DNA of 10,880 nucleotides from Ichthyophonus hoferi (GCA_002751075.1 NAOQ01000283.1:17895-28774), one strand, 5' to 3'; shown: positions 1 to 8,900, counted from the stretch's first letter. Program-made: numbers and translations. The notes: generated from the letters alone by a model not told the origin.

Positions 1-13
1 TTATTATTATCAC

Positions 14-60
<47 letters not shown>
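1..60. repeat. (ATT)n microsatellite
   Basis: A nearly pure TTA/ATT trinucleotide run with one interruption (CAC near position 11). It fades into ACT/ACTACT variants up to about position 80. The run reaches the window edge, so its true length is unknown. A similar shorter tract lies in alpha-SNAP intron 5 near 8287-8326. Confidence 0.95.
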
Positions 61-61
<1 letters not shown>

Positions 62-80
62 TGTTACTACTACTATTATC

Positions 81-1360
81 AGGAATATTTTAACATACAC
101 CATTCCACCCTCCATTGTCTAATCTAATTTACTACATAATATATATCTTACAGCATATAACACCAACAATCAGTTCATATTATAAATAGATACTTATTGT
201 AATGATATTAAATGAACTTTTTCCATCTTGCAAATAACCAAACAAATATATTTTACTAGATTTCACTGCATTTTATATTATACTGTAGCAGGATTCCAGC
301 TGCCAGTGATGGTAAGACATGATATACTATTACTACAAGATAATATAGATAATTTGACTTTTTGTTTTAATAGTTCAATATTTACTCTTTCTCAATGAGC
401 GCATGGTTTTAAAATTAATCAAAACTATACATAAATGTATATGCTTTTTAATCATAAGGCAACATGTGCATATTGGTAGTTCTTATTTCACTGTATTGTA
501 ATTATGTCACAAATAGAATATTTTTATACTTTTAAACTACAATATGCAATATATATTCTCTGATGACCTAATTATAAAATTGTTAACTCATTAAAGATTG
601 TTAATAGCCAAATCTTGCGTAATTACTTAATTTATATATTTATATATTAATGGATTTCCATGCTGTTGTGTATATAGTTATATTCGGCCCTACTGCCTCA
701 CTATATATCTGGAGCCTATTAAAATATAAAAACCAATTATATAAAGTCAATTATTTTAAAATTCATCTTTAATATATAAGTATATTTTATCTGGATTTGT
801 AGAAAAACATTATATTGTATTATATCCATATATTACTGTTGGCCACTAAATATAATTTAAATTAAGTTTCAATACCTGATTAATTGGCCCCTTTAATTAA
901 TTTAATTAATATATAATACATACATATACATATAGACATGTAGGCGCTTGAATATCTAATTTAATAATATAATAAAACATAAATGAATGACTACATACGG
1001 TAAAACTCGGAATAGATTGATTTCTTTTTGTAATACATTGTCTCCACCTCTTTCTCTTTTTTTCCTATATTTACAAACAAGCATGCAATCATGTATATAT
1101 ATGATTAGAGATGTAGTATATAATAGATAGTAATAATATATATAAACCACTCTACCTAAATATTACAATCATCAAAATCATTCCATATTATTATACACGT
1201 GTCAAATATAGCTACACATATAACATAGGCAAAGTAACTATAGTTGTAATTTCTAATTAATTAATGCTGGGTTCGGAAGCAATCTATATATAAAATGCTA
1301 TATTTTGAAAGTATAAACAAATTCTGCCTGAGACCGATTGGGGACCCTTGATTCTGTAGT
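81..1360. other. AT-rich intergenic stretch, no gene seen
   Basis: About 1.3 kb of very AT-rich sequence with frequent stops in all frames. The longest open stretch (minus strand, 956-1150) encodes a Tyr/Ile-rich string typical of translated AT-rich non-coding DNA. I see no tRNA, recognisable repeat family or coding homology. The distal part may carry upstream regulatory sequence for the gene at 1649. Confidence 0.7.
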
Positions 1361-1365
1361 GATAC

Positions 1366-1375
1366 TATATAAAGG
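1366..1375 (+). promoter_or_regulatory. Candidate TATA box of the GT14 gene
   Basis: TATATAAAGG contains a classic TATAAAGG core at 1368-1375 and lies about 275 bp before the start codon. If it is used, transcription would begin around 1398-1405, giving a short leader exon ahead of the predicted 5' UTR intron. TATA-like words are common in AT-rich DNA, so this rests mainly on the G-containing core and on its position relative to the inferred splice sites. Confidence 0.45.
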
Positions 1376-1435
1376 ATATACAATTTTTATTCTGAATTCT
1401 CTGTTTGCAATAGTTGGTTGCCATCCTGAATGTAG

Positions 1436-1604
1436 GTGAGATAACTACACCACATGTTGAAATAGATAGCAATATCTGCACCACAATGAGATAATAACTA
1501 CAACATAATATATTTAATATGATATCTATTATTCTACAACCTGAAATCGACCCAAGCTAACAATCATTTTATTGGTTTCTCTCCTTTTCTTTACCCTCCT
1601 CTAG
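1436..1604 (+). other. Predicted 5' UTR intron of the GT14 gene
   Basis: A donor-like TAG|GTGAGA at 1436 is followed 169 bp later by a long pyrimidine tract ending in CTCTAG (acceptor AG at 1603-1604). A branch-point-like GCTAAC lies at 1556-1561, about 42 nt before the acceptor. The 44 nt from 1605 to the start codon contain no ATG, and a TAG stands in frame directly before the start, so translation must begin at 1649. The acceptor is clearly better than background. The donor is plausible, but others could be used. Confidence 0.5.
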
Positions 1605-1648
1605 CAATCAATATAAACAGATTATTCCGCATATAGTTGACATAGAAG

Positions 1649-3019
1649 ATGACACAAATCAAAATCCCCAATTTGGATTGGCTGGGTGGAGGAAAGTTTA
1701 AACGAAAACTACCACTCAAAGGGACTAGGCCTGTACACAGTCTTTTTAACTTGAATATCTTATTGGGTTATATTTTTTTATGTGGTACAATTGGTTTATT
1801 ATCACATTTGTTTTTATTTGGTTTCATTGGAGAACAAAAGGAATTGGTTGGTCACAATAACTCAGATTCGGAATTGCAATCTATAAATGATGAACCATTA
1901 GCTAATATTTCATATAGAAATGATAGTAATAATAATATGGCCCTATATAATATCAGCAACCAGGAGCCAATAGAAAGAGGAAGATTGATAGCAGAACGAC
2001 ATGTCCATGTTCTTCTGCATCCCCTCCTATCCTTCTACCATAAACTTACTCCTACCAACCTCACCCCAATTGCACAAGTACAATGGAGTCCACTTGTTCC
2101 AACTGCCTTTGGCATAAGTGCCCATAATGAGGAAACTATCTATGGAGCAGTTGAAATAATCCGACTATTATATCATCCTAACCATATGTTTATTGTGCAT
2201 ATAGATTCTAAAGTGTCACAAACCATTGTAGATGCCTTTATAGACACATACTCCAATATTAGAAATGTAAAAATTCTTGATAATCGTATCAATGTCCAAT
2301 GGGCCAAGTTCAGTATAGTGGAAATGGAGTTGAAATTGATCAAGGCAGCACTGGCAATACCTAATTGGTTTGCTTATGTTAATGTCTGTGGTAGTTCAGT
2401 ACCTTTAAAATCTATTCGGCAAATGGATATTCAGTTTTATAATGTGTTACAAAGGCAAAAGAAACAGATGGTTAATTTCCATTCTGGAATACCTATGTGT
2501 AGATCTGACGCATTACACACGTCATTCTTATGCCCCCGCACACCTGCTAGATGTCTTACCCAATCATGCAACCGCATGACACGTACTCCTGACAACCAAG
2601 CCATATACAAGGGCAGTCAGTGGTTTGTTATCACACGGGAGTATGCCAGATATGTCATATATGGGCGCCAAGCTAAACGCTGGGCTACATTTTTCAAGAC
2701 AACTCACTCACATATACCCGATGAGATGTATTTTCAGACATTACTAGCAAATCATAGACGGTTATCATTTTTTGTTTATAATTCTACAACTAATATTCTA
2801 GTATACCCTAAGATAATGTATTCTATGTGGAGAGGAGAAGGCTGCTTAAGCAACGTGCAGCCGCGAGTGGGATCTCCTTGTTACCTTGGAAACCAAGATT
2901 GGACCAATCCAGTGTTTCAGGAGGCTATTCGGAATCCGGATATATTGTTTGCTCGCAAGATCCATGCCACTGAGCCAATTAGACATAAGATTGAGTTGGT
3001 AATTAGGGAAAATGCATGA
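1649..3019 (+). CDS. GT14-family (Core-2/I-branching, xylosyltransferase-like) glycosyltransferase
   Basis: This single-exon gene encodes 456 residues with the layout of a type II Golgi membrane enzyme. A short basic cytosolic tail (about 1-34) is followed by one hydrophobic segment (about 35-60), an Asn/Ser-rich stem with potential N-glycosylation sites (Asn70, 86, 91, 101, 137), and a catalytic domain from about 150. Family marks are AFGISAHNE (153-161), HID (184-186), VQWAKFS (216-222), NVCGSSVPL (245-253), KGSQWFVITREYARYV (321-336), PDEMYFQTLLAN (357-368) and FARKI (434-438). Glu359 of the PDE motif sits where GT14 enzymes place their presumed catalytic base. GT14 members transfer GlcNAc or xylose from a UDP-sugar; the sequence does not show which donor or acceptor is used here. 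Residues 399-418, with PCYLG, are divergent. The start is the first Met after an in-frame TAG, with A at -3. The reading frame looks intact. The family call is firm and the exact activity is unknown. Confidence 0.9.
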   Translation: MTQIKIPNLDWLGGGKFKRKLPLKGTRPVHSLFNLNILLGYIFLCGTIGLLSHLFLFGFIGEQKELVGHNNSDSELQSINDEPLANISYRNDSNNNMALYNISNQEPIERGRLIAERHVHVLLHPLLSFYHKLTPTNLTPIAQVQWSPLVPTAFGISAHNEETIYGAVEIIRLLYHPNHMFIVHIDSKVSQTIVDAFIDTYSNIRNVKILDNRINVQWAKFSIVEMELKLIKAALAIPNWFAYVNVCGSSVPLKSIRQMDIQFYNVLQRQKKQMVNFHSGIPMCRSDALHTSFLCPRTPARCLTQSCNRMTRTPDNQAIYKGSQWFVITREYARYVIYGRQAKRWATFFKTTHSHIPDEMYFQTLLANHRRLSFFVYNSTTNILVYPKIMYSMWRGEGCLSNVQPRVGSPCYLGNQDWTNPVFQEAIRNPDILFARKIHATEPIRHKIELVIRENA

Positions 3020-3029
3020 AAGGTAGATG

Positions 3030-3053
3030 TATATATATATATATATATATATA
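3030..3053. repeat. (TA)12 microsatellite in the GT14 3' UTR
   Basis: Twelve uninterrupted TA units begin 10 nt after the stop codon, inside the presumed 3' UTR. As RNA, such a self-complementary run could fold. It is probably length-polymorphic. Another short TA run lies at about 3438-3452. Confidence 0.95.
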
Positions 3054-3171
3054 GATTGTTGTTGTCATATATTGAATGTTCTAGTATAAGGCAAAATTAG
3101 CTAAATATTATGCAACCTCTATCTTTTAACCATCCATTTCTACAGAACGTCTACTAGTTAATACCAACTCT

Positions 3172-3177
3172 AATAAA
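3172..3177 (+). terminator. Poly(A) signal of the GT14 gene
   Basis: A canonical AATAAA lies about 150 nt after the stop codon. It is followed at about 3199-3222 by a G/T-rich stretch (GGTTCTGGGCATGCGTTTTTG), as expected for a downstream processing element. This would give a 3' UTR of roughly 170-190 nt. Confidence 0.7.
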
Positions 3178-3222
3178 GTATTTATGCTGGACCCCGACTG
3201 GTTCTGGGCATGCGTTTTTGTT

Positions 3223-3700
3223 CATAACGGTGGTGTATAATTTTATCTAAGTAGTTAAGTTGTACAACAGCTCAGTCTACGTGTTTTGAATTTTAAAGCA
3301 TATTAGAAGTAGATAATTAAGTAAATTATCTGTCACAGTTGCAATTCAATAATTCTCTGCTAATCTATTTGTTAAAGTATGCATTGTTTTATGGTTATAT
3401 GTTTATACATTCATTATGATTAAAAAGCAGTATTTTGGTATATATATATATATGTATCTTATGTGTACATATTGGCTTAATTGTATATGTTAGAATTATT
3501 TTATAATCATTTTGATTTGCTACATTTTTATATCAAACATTTACGTTGAAGCTAAAAGTGTTTTTGAGCTTATCACCTATACTGTTATAGATGCACCTAT
3601 ATACCTATATAAATATTCAAACCATTCCTATACTATGCAGGCATATTGACAAATAAATACGCAAACGTGTATAAAATTACATAAACAAATTGCTATCCAG
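3223..3700. other. AT-rich intergenic stretch, no gene seen
   Basis: No coding potential on either strand. It contains a short TA run (about 3438-3452), small AT-rich inverted repeats of the kind expected by chance, and a 13-bp direct repeat GTGTATAAAATTA whose copies are at 3667-3679 and 3701-3713. If the minus-strand segment at 3711-3929 is a real terminal exon, the right part of this stretch would be its 3' UTR. I see no AATAAA on that strand near it. Confidence 0.6.
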
Positions 3701-3710
3701 GTGTATAAAA

Positions 3711-3929
3711 TTATACGGCAATTGGAATTAGTTTTCTCCATTCAGATAATGGATTACAGTTGAAAATCAAGTCCTCATCTGAGGCCTGAATTTCACCTGT
3801 CACTGAATGGATAATTTCAGTGTGGTCGTCAATCGATGCAATTTCATTAGAATCTAGGAATGTGCGGAATCTCTCAGTAAAGTTAGAATCTACAGAAAGG
3901 GATACTCCGTTCAAATAAACAATTCCGAT
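3711..3929 (-). CDS. Possible terminal exon of an unidentified minus-strand gene
   Basis: On the minus strand a 72-codon open segment ends with TAA at the left. It starts after an acceptor-like CGGTACAG and has no ATG, so it would have to be an internal-to-terminal exon. The translation looks protein-like rather than AT-noise: IGIVYLNGVSLSVDSN at its start, an acidic mixed middle (LDSNEIASIDDH), and WRKLIPIAV at the C-terminus. Base composition is visibly less AT-rich than the surrounding DNA. I do not recognise the family. No upstream exon could be assigned with confidence: a CCAG|GTAAAT minus-strand donor lies at 4792, but the DNA before it is not openly coding. If real, the gene would converge on the GT14 gene and diverge from alpha-SNAP. 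It could also be a chance open frame or a decayed gene. Confidence 0.35.
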   Translation of the reverse strand: MGIVYLNGVSLSVDSNFTERFRTFLDSNEIASIDDHTEIIHSVTGEIQASDEDLIFNCNPLSEWRKLIPIAV

Positions 3930-3944
3930 CTGTACCGAAATTTA

Positions 3945-4687
3945 GGTTTGATTCGAATGAAACTCCTGGTTTTCGTTTTTGGTCCTACCAATAATGTGTA
4001 TTTTTAATTATATTTTTTTGCTCATAAGCCGCTTTCTCAGAGATTATTGTATCCACTATTTATTATTTTACGAATGATCTGATTGTGTTGAGTGCAAAAT
4101 AAATGAATTGATAAAATGGTAAAATATAAGTTAAACATACCCTCTCTCTATTTTAAAATATTATCATGGCAATGATGCATGTCAAGTGGCGGACCATATT
4201 GTAAACAAAACTGGAAGCCCTATTTCAACCACACAGGGGTTAATTTATACTATTATAAACACATGTGATGTAGTAAGTAGTGAGACCGAATTTGGATGAA
4301 CAGTATATGTAATATAACATGGTATCAGGAATTACTTTCCATCTGAATGATTACTAGGTAAGTTTGATAGATAATATCTACCAATTGATTATTAGCCAAT
4401 AATAAATAAATAGAACGTATTATATTCAAATAAATAAATAAAGAATCATTGTAACATATGGCACAGGTTCTAACACAATGTATGTTTGAAACCAAGTTAA
4501 ATAATTTATAGCAATTTGTAATAGTTCTAGGGACTTGCCCACAGGTTTCGCGGTCACCAATTGAGTGTTGTATAATAGGACTATATATATATTATGATAT
4601 TGCTTAACAAAGAGTAAATTAATGTAAATTTTTGTGTATAACAAACGTATTTATATTTTTCCATATCGGTACTTTACATATATACAG
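3945..4687. other. Intergenic stretch with orphan splice-like motifs
   Basis: There is no assignable gene. Several short open segments overlap each other. A 60-codon plus-strand frame without Met ends near 4312. On the minus strand two different frames are open together across about 4430-4600, which argues against either being coding. A very good donor motif, ACTAG|GTAAGTTT, lies at 4358 on the plus strand. An acceptor-like TTTACATATATACAG ends at 4687. Together they could bound an intron of a non-coding or 5' UTR transcript, but nothing in the sequence proves transcription. Confidence 0.35.
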
Positions 4688-4710
4688 GCATGCGGGGTTT
4701 CCGCGTATGC
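4688..4710 (+). other. GC-rich imperfect hairpin
   Basis: GCATGCGGGG and CCGCGTATGC can pair around a TTT loop, giving 10 positions with one G-G mismatch and one G-T wobble. It is followed directly by the palindrome CCCGGG at 4710-4715. This is a striking GC-rich patch in a very AT-rich neighbourhood and begins right after an acceptor-like CAG. It could be a structured RNA element, part of a promoter or chance. No known ncRNA family was recognised. Confidence 0.5.
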
Positions 4711-4802
4711 CCGGGTGTACTGGGACGTTAACTGTGTTTATCAATGTAAATGGGACCGATCGTAAAGATCCTTATTAACGAATCAATTTACCTGGTTAAA
4801 AA

Positions 4803-4832
4803 TATAAGATTCTGTAGTCACAGAATCTTATA
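4803..4832. repeat. Perfect 13-bp inverted repeat (hairpin)
   Basis: Arms TATAAGATTCTGT (4803-4815) and ACAGAATCTTATA (4820-4832) are perfect reverse complements separated by AGTC. No transposon ends or target-site duplication were seen around it. It lies in the less AT-rich stretch 4690-4970 that could be the upstream control region of the alpha-SNAP gene or of a divergent minus-strand gene. Confidence 0.85.
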
Positions 4833-4839
4833 AGAACAT

Positions 4840-5390
4840 TATTCTTATTCAATTCGGCGAACTACTTGTTCATTTACATATAATTGGTCTATTTCGACGT
4901 TTTGATTTACTGAGCCACTGATCTATGCGATTTCTACTATTTGCCCAATAATATCTGGGATTGGCTCGTAAGTTCAGATCGATCGTTTCAATTAATCTAA
5001 ATTATATATCAATAATTAAAAAAAATAACTGATTACAACGATTGGCAGAAAGTCCTTTATCAATCGTTATTTTATGCATATTGTTGTGTGCATAAAAGTA
5101 TTTGTTATTAAAACAACTGCAATTGCCATGTTAATCCCTGATATTGCATATTGTGGCAGGAACATTCATTGTATTTCTATATACATTTTAATTGATCGCA
5201 TTTTTCTCGCATTGGGTTTTAAACCAGTGATAAGATACGAACTTTTATTTATTTTATTTTCACCTGGAGCCATATATATTTATTATATTATATATTTGTA
5301 TATATTAACCAACACATTAACCAGTTCTAATATATTATGTAAGTGAGTGTTAATAAGCTAATAAAACTTGGATACATTATTTATGTCGTA
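4840..5390. other. Intergenic stretch, possible upstream region of alpha-SNAP
   Basis: There is no supported coding gene. An open frame at 5074-5346 encodes a hydrophobic Ile/Tyr-rich string that looks like translated AT-rich DNA. Two orphan donor motifs lie here on the plus strand: GCTC|GTAAGT at 4968 and TTAT|GTAAGTGAG at 5339. Either could end a 5' UTR exon spliced to the acceptor-like CCGTAG at 5936-5941, just before the alpha-SNAP start codon. That would place the whole simple-repeat block within an intron. No TATA box was convincingly tied to a start site. Confidence 0.35.
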
Positions 5391-5407
5391 TTTTTTTTTT
5401 TTTTTTT
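5391..5407. repeat. Poly(T) tract (T17)
   Basis: Seventeen consecutive T residues open a long simple-sequence block. On the minus strand this is an A17 tract. No identifiable retroposed sequence lies on the side where a SINE or processed copy would be expected. Confidence 0.9.
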
Positions 5408-5435
5408 GTTGTCCTTTTGTGAGAAAATACATATA

Positions 5436-5788
5436 TGTTTTATATGTGTATGTATGTATATATGTATGTATGTATATATGAATATATGTTATACGTATAA
5501 AGGTGCCTGATATATGTATATTCATGTTTGTGCGTATGCTCTTACGTATTGTGTACATATGCGTTTGTATATATAGCACTAATACATTCACCTATATGCA
5601 TATACACATACTTACCTACCTACATAAATACATAACTGCACACCCAAGAATATTCATAAACTTGTGCATTTACACACATGCTATTACGTTATCATACTAT
5701 CATACATACTATCATACTAATATGATAGCATGCAACTATTTATATAAGGCAGTGTGATAGCGTGTATGGTAGTGAGACTATTTATTAC
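5436..5788. repeat. Degenerate TATG/TACA simple-sequence block
   Basis: The left half is dominated by TATGTATA-type repeats on the plus strand. From about 5590 the bias switches to CATA/TACC/ACAC-type repeats. Open frames on both strands translate to Tyr/Ile/His/Thr-rich strings and are repeat artefacts. An inverted repeat CTATCATA...TATGATAG lies near 5708-5727. The block separates the possible alpha-SNAP leader region from its first coding exon. Confidence 0.75.
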
Positions 5789-5848
5789 CATACTGCCGTA
5801 CTACCATACTACCATACTATCATACTACCACACTATTATTCATACTAC
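5789..5848. repeat. CATACTAC 8-bp minisatellite
   Basis: Consecutive 8-bp units at 5789-5836 read CATACTGC, CGTACTAC, CATACTAC, CATACTAT, CATACTAC and CACACTAT. A TATT spacer and another CATACTAC (5841-5848) follow, and one more copy sits at 5885-5892. The unit is also present inverted (GTATGGTAG) at about 5764-5772. The array ends less than 100 bp before the alpha-SNAP start codon. Confidence 0.85.
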
Positions 5849-5944
5849 ATATATACATACATACATATCATATATACTACCTTACATACTACCCTACTGA
5901 CACAATAATATACTATCATACTTATTACTATACTACCGTAGACC

Positions 5945-8900
5945 ATGGCTACACAGGAAGAAAAGGCAGAACAATTTGTTCAACAAGCCGAAAAGAAATT
6001 GAAAGGAGGGGGATTTTTCTCGTTTTTAGGGGGATCCAACAAGATAGAAGATGCGTCAGAACTATATACCAGGGCTGCAAATGCATATAAGATGTCTAAA
6101 AAATGTATGCGTCTATGCATCTATGGTTATGGGTTTGTGTATGTATCTATTTATGTATACATACTTGCTCCTTTAGTTATTTAATTGTTTACTTGCATAT
6201 ATATATACTTGCATTCTTACTTATTTACTTACTTTTATACATGCATAAATACCTATATACATACATACATATCTACCTATCTACCTACATCATTGTGCTG
6301 TATATAAGGATTATTCTCAAGAAATATTATAACATTTAAATTATAAAAACTAATTGAGATATTTTATAGGGCGAGAAGCTGGTGATTGCTTTGAAAAGAC
6401 AGCCAACCTATTAAAAGAGAGTAGTAAACACGAGTCAGCTACCAATCATATTGCGGCTGCCACGTGTTATAGGAAGGTTTGGCCTGATGGTATGTGAGTT
6501 ATATTATGTTGTATTATATTATATTTAATTGTTTTTCATCATATCCTATCATATTATGAGCATATAATTCCGTTCACACTTAAATATGACGTCATACTTC
6601 TGTATCTGGGTTGGTTGGTTGGTTAATTAAAAACTACAGTGTAAATACTGGTTTATTATATATATATATACAAGAACTTATAGTACATTCTATGCCTACC
6701 TATATACATACATGCATACACACATCCTACATACTATCATCTACCCACTTTCTTATACACCACACTGCAGGTGCTATTGTGGCATTGTCCTATGCAGTAG
6801 AGTGCTACACAGACATGGGTAAATTTACCATGGCCGCTAAGGTAAGTTATATTGGATTATCAGGTATTATATGGTCTTGTATTGCAGGGTATTGGAGTAT
6901 GTAGTGCTATAGTGCTTTGTGATATATTATATTGTATTATAATATACGGGATTATAAGGTATTATATAGTACATTTCCCCTTTTATGTTTAATTAATTTC
7001 TAATTAAATTTTAATATATGGTGTTTCCCCCTTAAAATTGCTTTTATTAAAACGTCATTGTATTGATATTGCAGCCATGACATTTTAATTAATTACCAAT
7101 TAATGTGCGCTGTTTTTTATTGGTTATAGCAAGATCGCACATTAATACAAATTATGGCACAAACACCTTGATTTTCTGCTACTAAGACGCCCCAGTACTA
7201 AAATTATAACTCTCTTTTAAATTAATTATTACTCACTAAATAATATGTGGTGTTTTGATTGATTTATAGCAAGAGATGATGATAGCAGAGCTCTACGAAT
7301 CAGAAATCGTTGATTTGAAAAAGGCATGTGAGGCCTATTCCCAGGCCGCTGATTGGTTTAGCGGGGAGGACCAGACTAGGTTTGTATATTTTTGTGTGCG
7401 TATGTAGGTGTAAATATAGTAATAATGATGTATACATATACATATATAGAGTTGCAGTGAGCAATAAAATGTAATATAGTTTTTAATAGCATATCTAATA
7501 TATGGTTATGTGGATACACAATAGTAATTAAATATTTATTTATTTTTAATAATGATTAAACTATTTCTGATTATATTACCATTTTAACCTTACTCTCTCT
7601 ATATATATATATATGCATGTTCATGTATGTGTATGTGTATGTATGTGCATGTGTATGTGTATGGGTCTAAGTGTACATATATTCAATACCCAGATTGATG
7701 CCCAGATTTTATATTAATCTAACCTATCATATGCCAACGAGAATAGAGTAATCAACCGTGTACTAGTTATTTGATATGTATATATAAAAGTGAAAATAAA
7801 TAGAATTATATCAGTATATAATGTTTAATTAACGTGATCGACTAATAGATATAGGAATTATACAAGGTATATGGTATTGGATAACTCTTTTTATGAAATA
7901 TTGCCGAAAAAGAATAACATGTGTTTTTTCCCTATCTAACTACCCACCTGCGTGGGAGATACGCGGCGTTTTACTCAAGCTTACGTGTGTATCTATTCGG
8001 ATAGACAGAAAGTGGTGAAAAAAAATATATACGATGTCATATTTTATGTTGCCATTATACTATCCTATCGTTTTAATTTAATCTATACATAAATTTACGT
8101 ATATGCAGTTCTGCAAACAAAGCGTTATTGAAGGTGGCTATGTATTCAGCCCAACTGGAGGATTATGACAAAGCTGTACAGATATATGAAAAGGTATAGT
8201 ATTTTATTATATGATATGATAATATAGTATAAGATAGGATATTATAGTTTAGCATATTTGAAAAGGCATGATACTATGTGAAAAGATTATTATTATTACT
8301 GTTATTATTATTATTATTATTATTATATACAACGTTACTATTATTATATACAACAAGAAGTAGTGCTTATATTTATAAGTGAAGTTAGTTAAATGTATTA
8401 ACGAGAGTTCTGACTATAATATTATGCCATGTAAACAATAGTCTATATATCGATATATAAGCCTAGTTTATTTTTCACCATTTTATAATTTAATTGCAGT
8501 ATCACATTATAATCAAAAACTATAACAGGATTGTTTTAAAAACGAAAAAAATCCGATCGGTTATCTTACTAAGATTTAACTGACCAATAATATCTTAAGT
8601 AATTTTTAGCGGACATGATATATAGCCAATATTGTTTTTTAAAAAATAATATTAAATATTATCCACTCAGGTGGCTGCGGAATATATTGATAATAATCTC
8701 CTCAAATGGGGTGCCAAGGAATACTATCTGAAGGCTGGATTGTGTCATATGTGTACCGGGGTATGTATTATATATTATATTATATATAAGAGATTTCATT
8801 GGCAAAGCTGAATGAGTTATGCTTTGGGTTTTAACCGCATATTTTAATTTGCTAAGGGATTATAATATCTACTCTGTTATTGAAAATAATTGGGATTTTT

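Noticed and set aside
956-1150. 64-codon minus-strand open frame
   Set aside because: Tyr/Ile-rich translation of AT-rich DNA, with no domain and no splice or promoter context.
1268-1285. tRNA B-box-like GGGTTCGGAAGC
   Set aside because: The required A after GTTCG is absent, and no cloverleaf or A box lies upstream.
4426-4644. 72-codon minus-strand open frame
   Set aside because: A second minus-strand frame is open over the same bases, the N-terminal half is Ile/Tyr noise, and no family is recognised.
4688-4770. Short open frame after an acceptor-like CAG (starts ACGVSAYARVYWD)
   Set aside because: Only about 25 codons, and another frame is equally open. Not enough to call an exon.
5074-5346. 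90-codon plus-strand open frame resembling a hydrophobic peptide
   Set aside because: Its Ile/Tyr/Leu richness follows from ATA/TAT codons in AT-rich DNA. It has no charged pattern, signal-peptide cleavage site or homology.
5358-5757. Overlapping open frames on both strands rich in Tyr, Ile, His and Thr
   Set aside because: Direct translation of TATG/CATA simple repeats.
6611-6904. 97-codon open frame over alpha-SNAP exon 3
   Set aside because: It is intron 2 sequence, exon 3 and intron 3 read through in one frame. Only 6771-6841 is coding.
8490-8585. Possible extra exon in intron 5 after TTTAATTGCAG
   Set aside because: It is open for only about 28 Lys/Ile-rich codons, ends in a stop, and is not needed because exons 5 and 6 join in frame and match the family.
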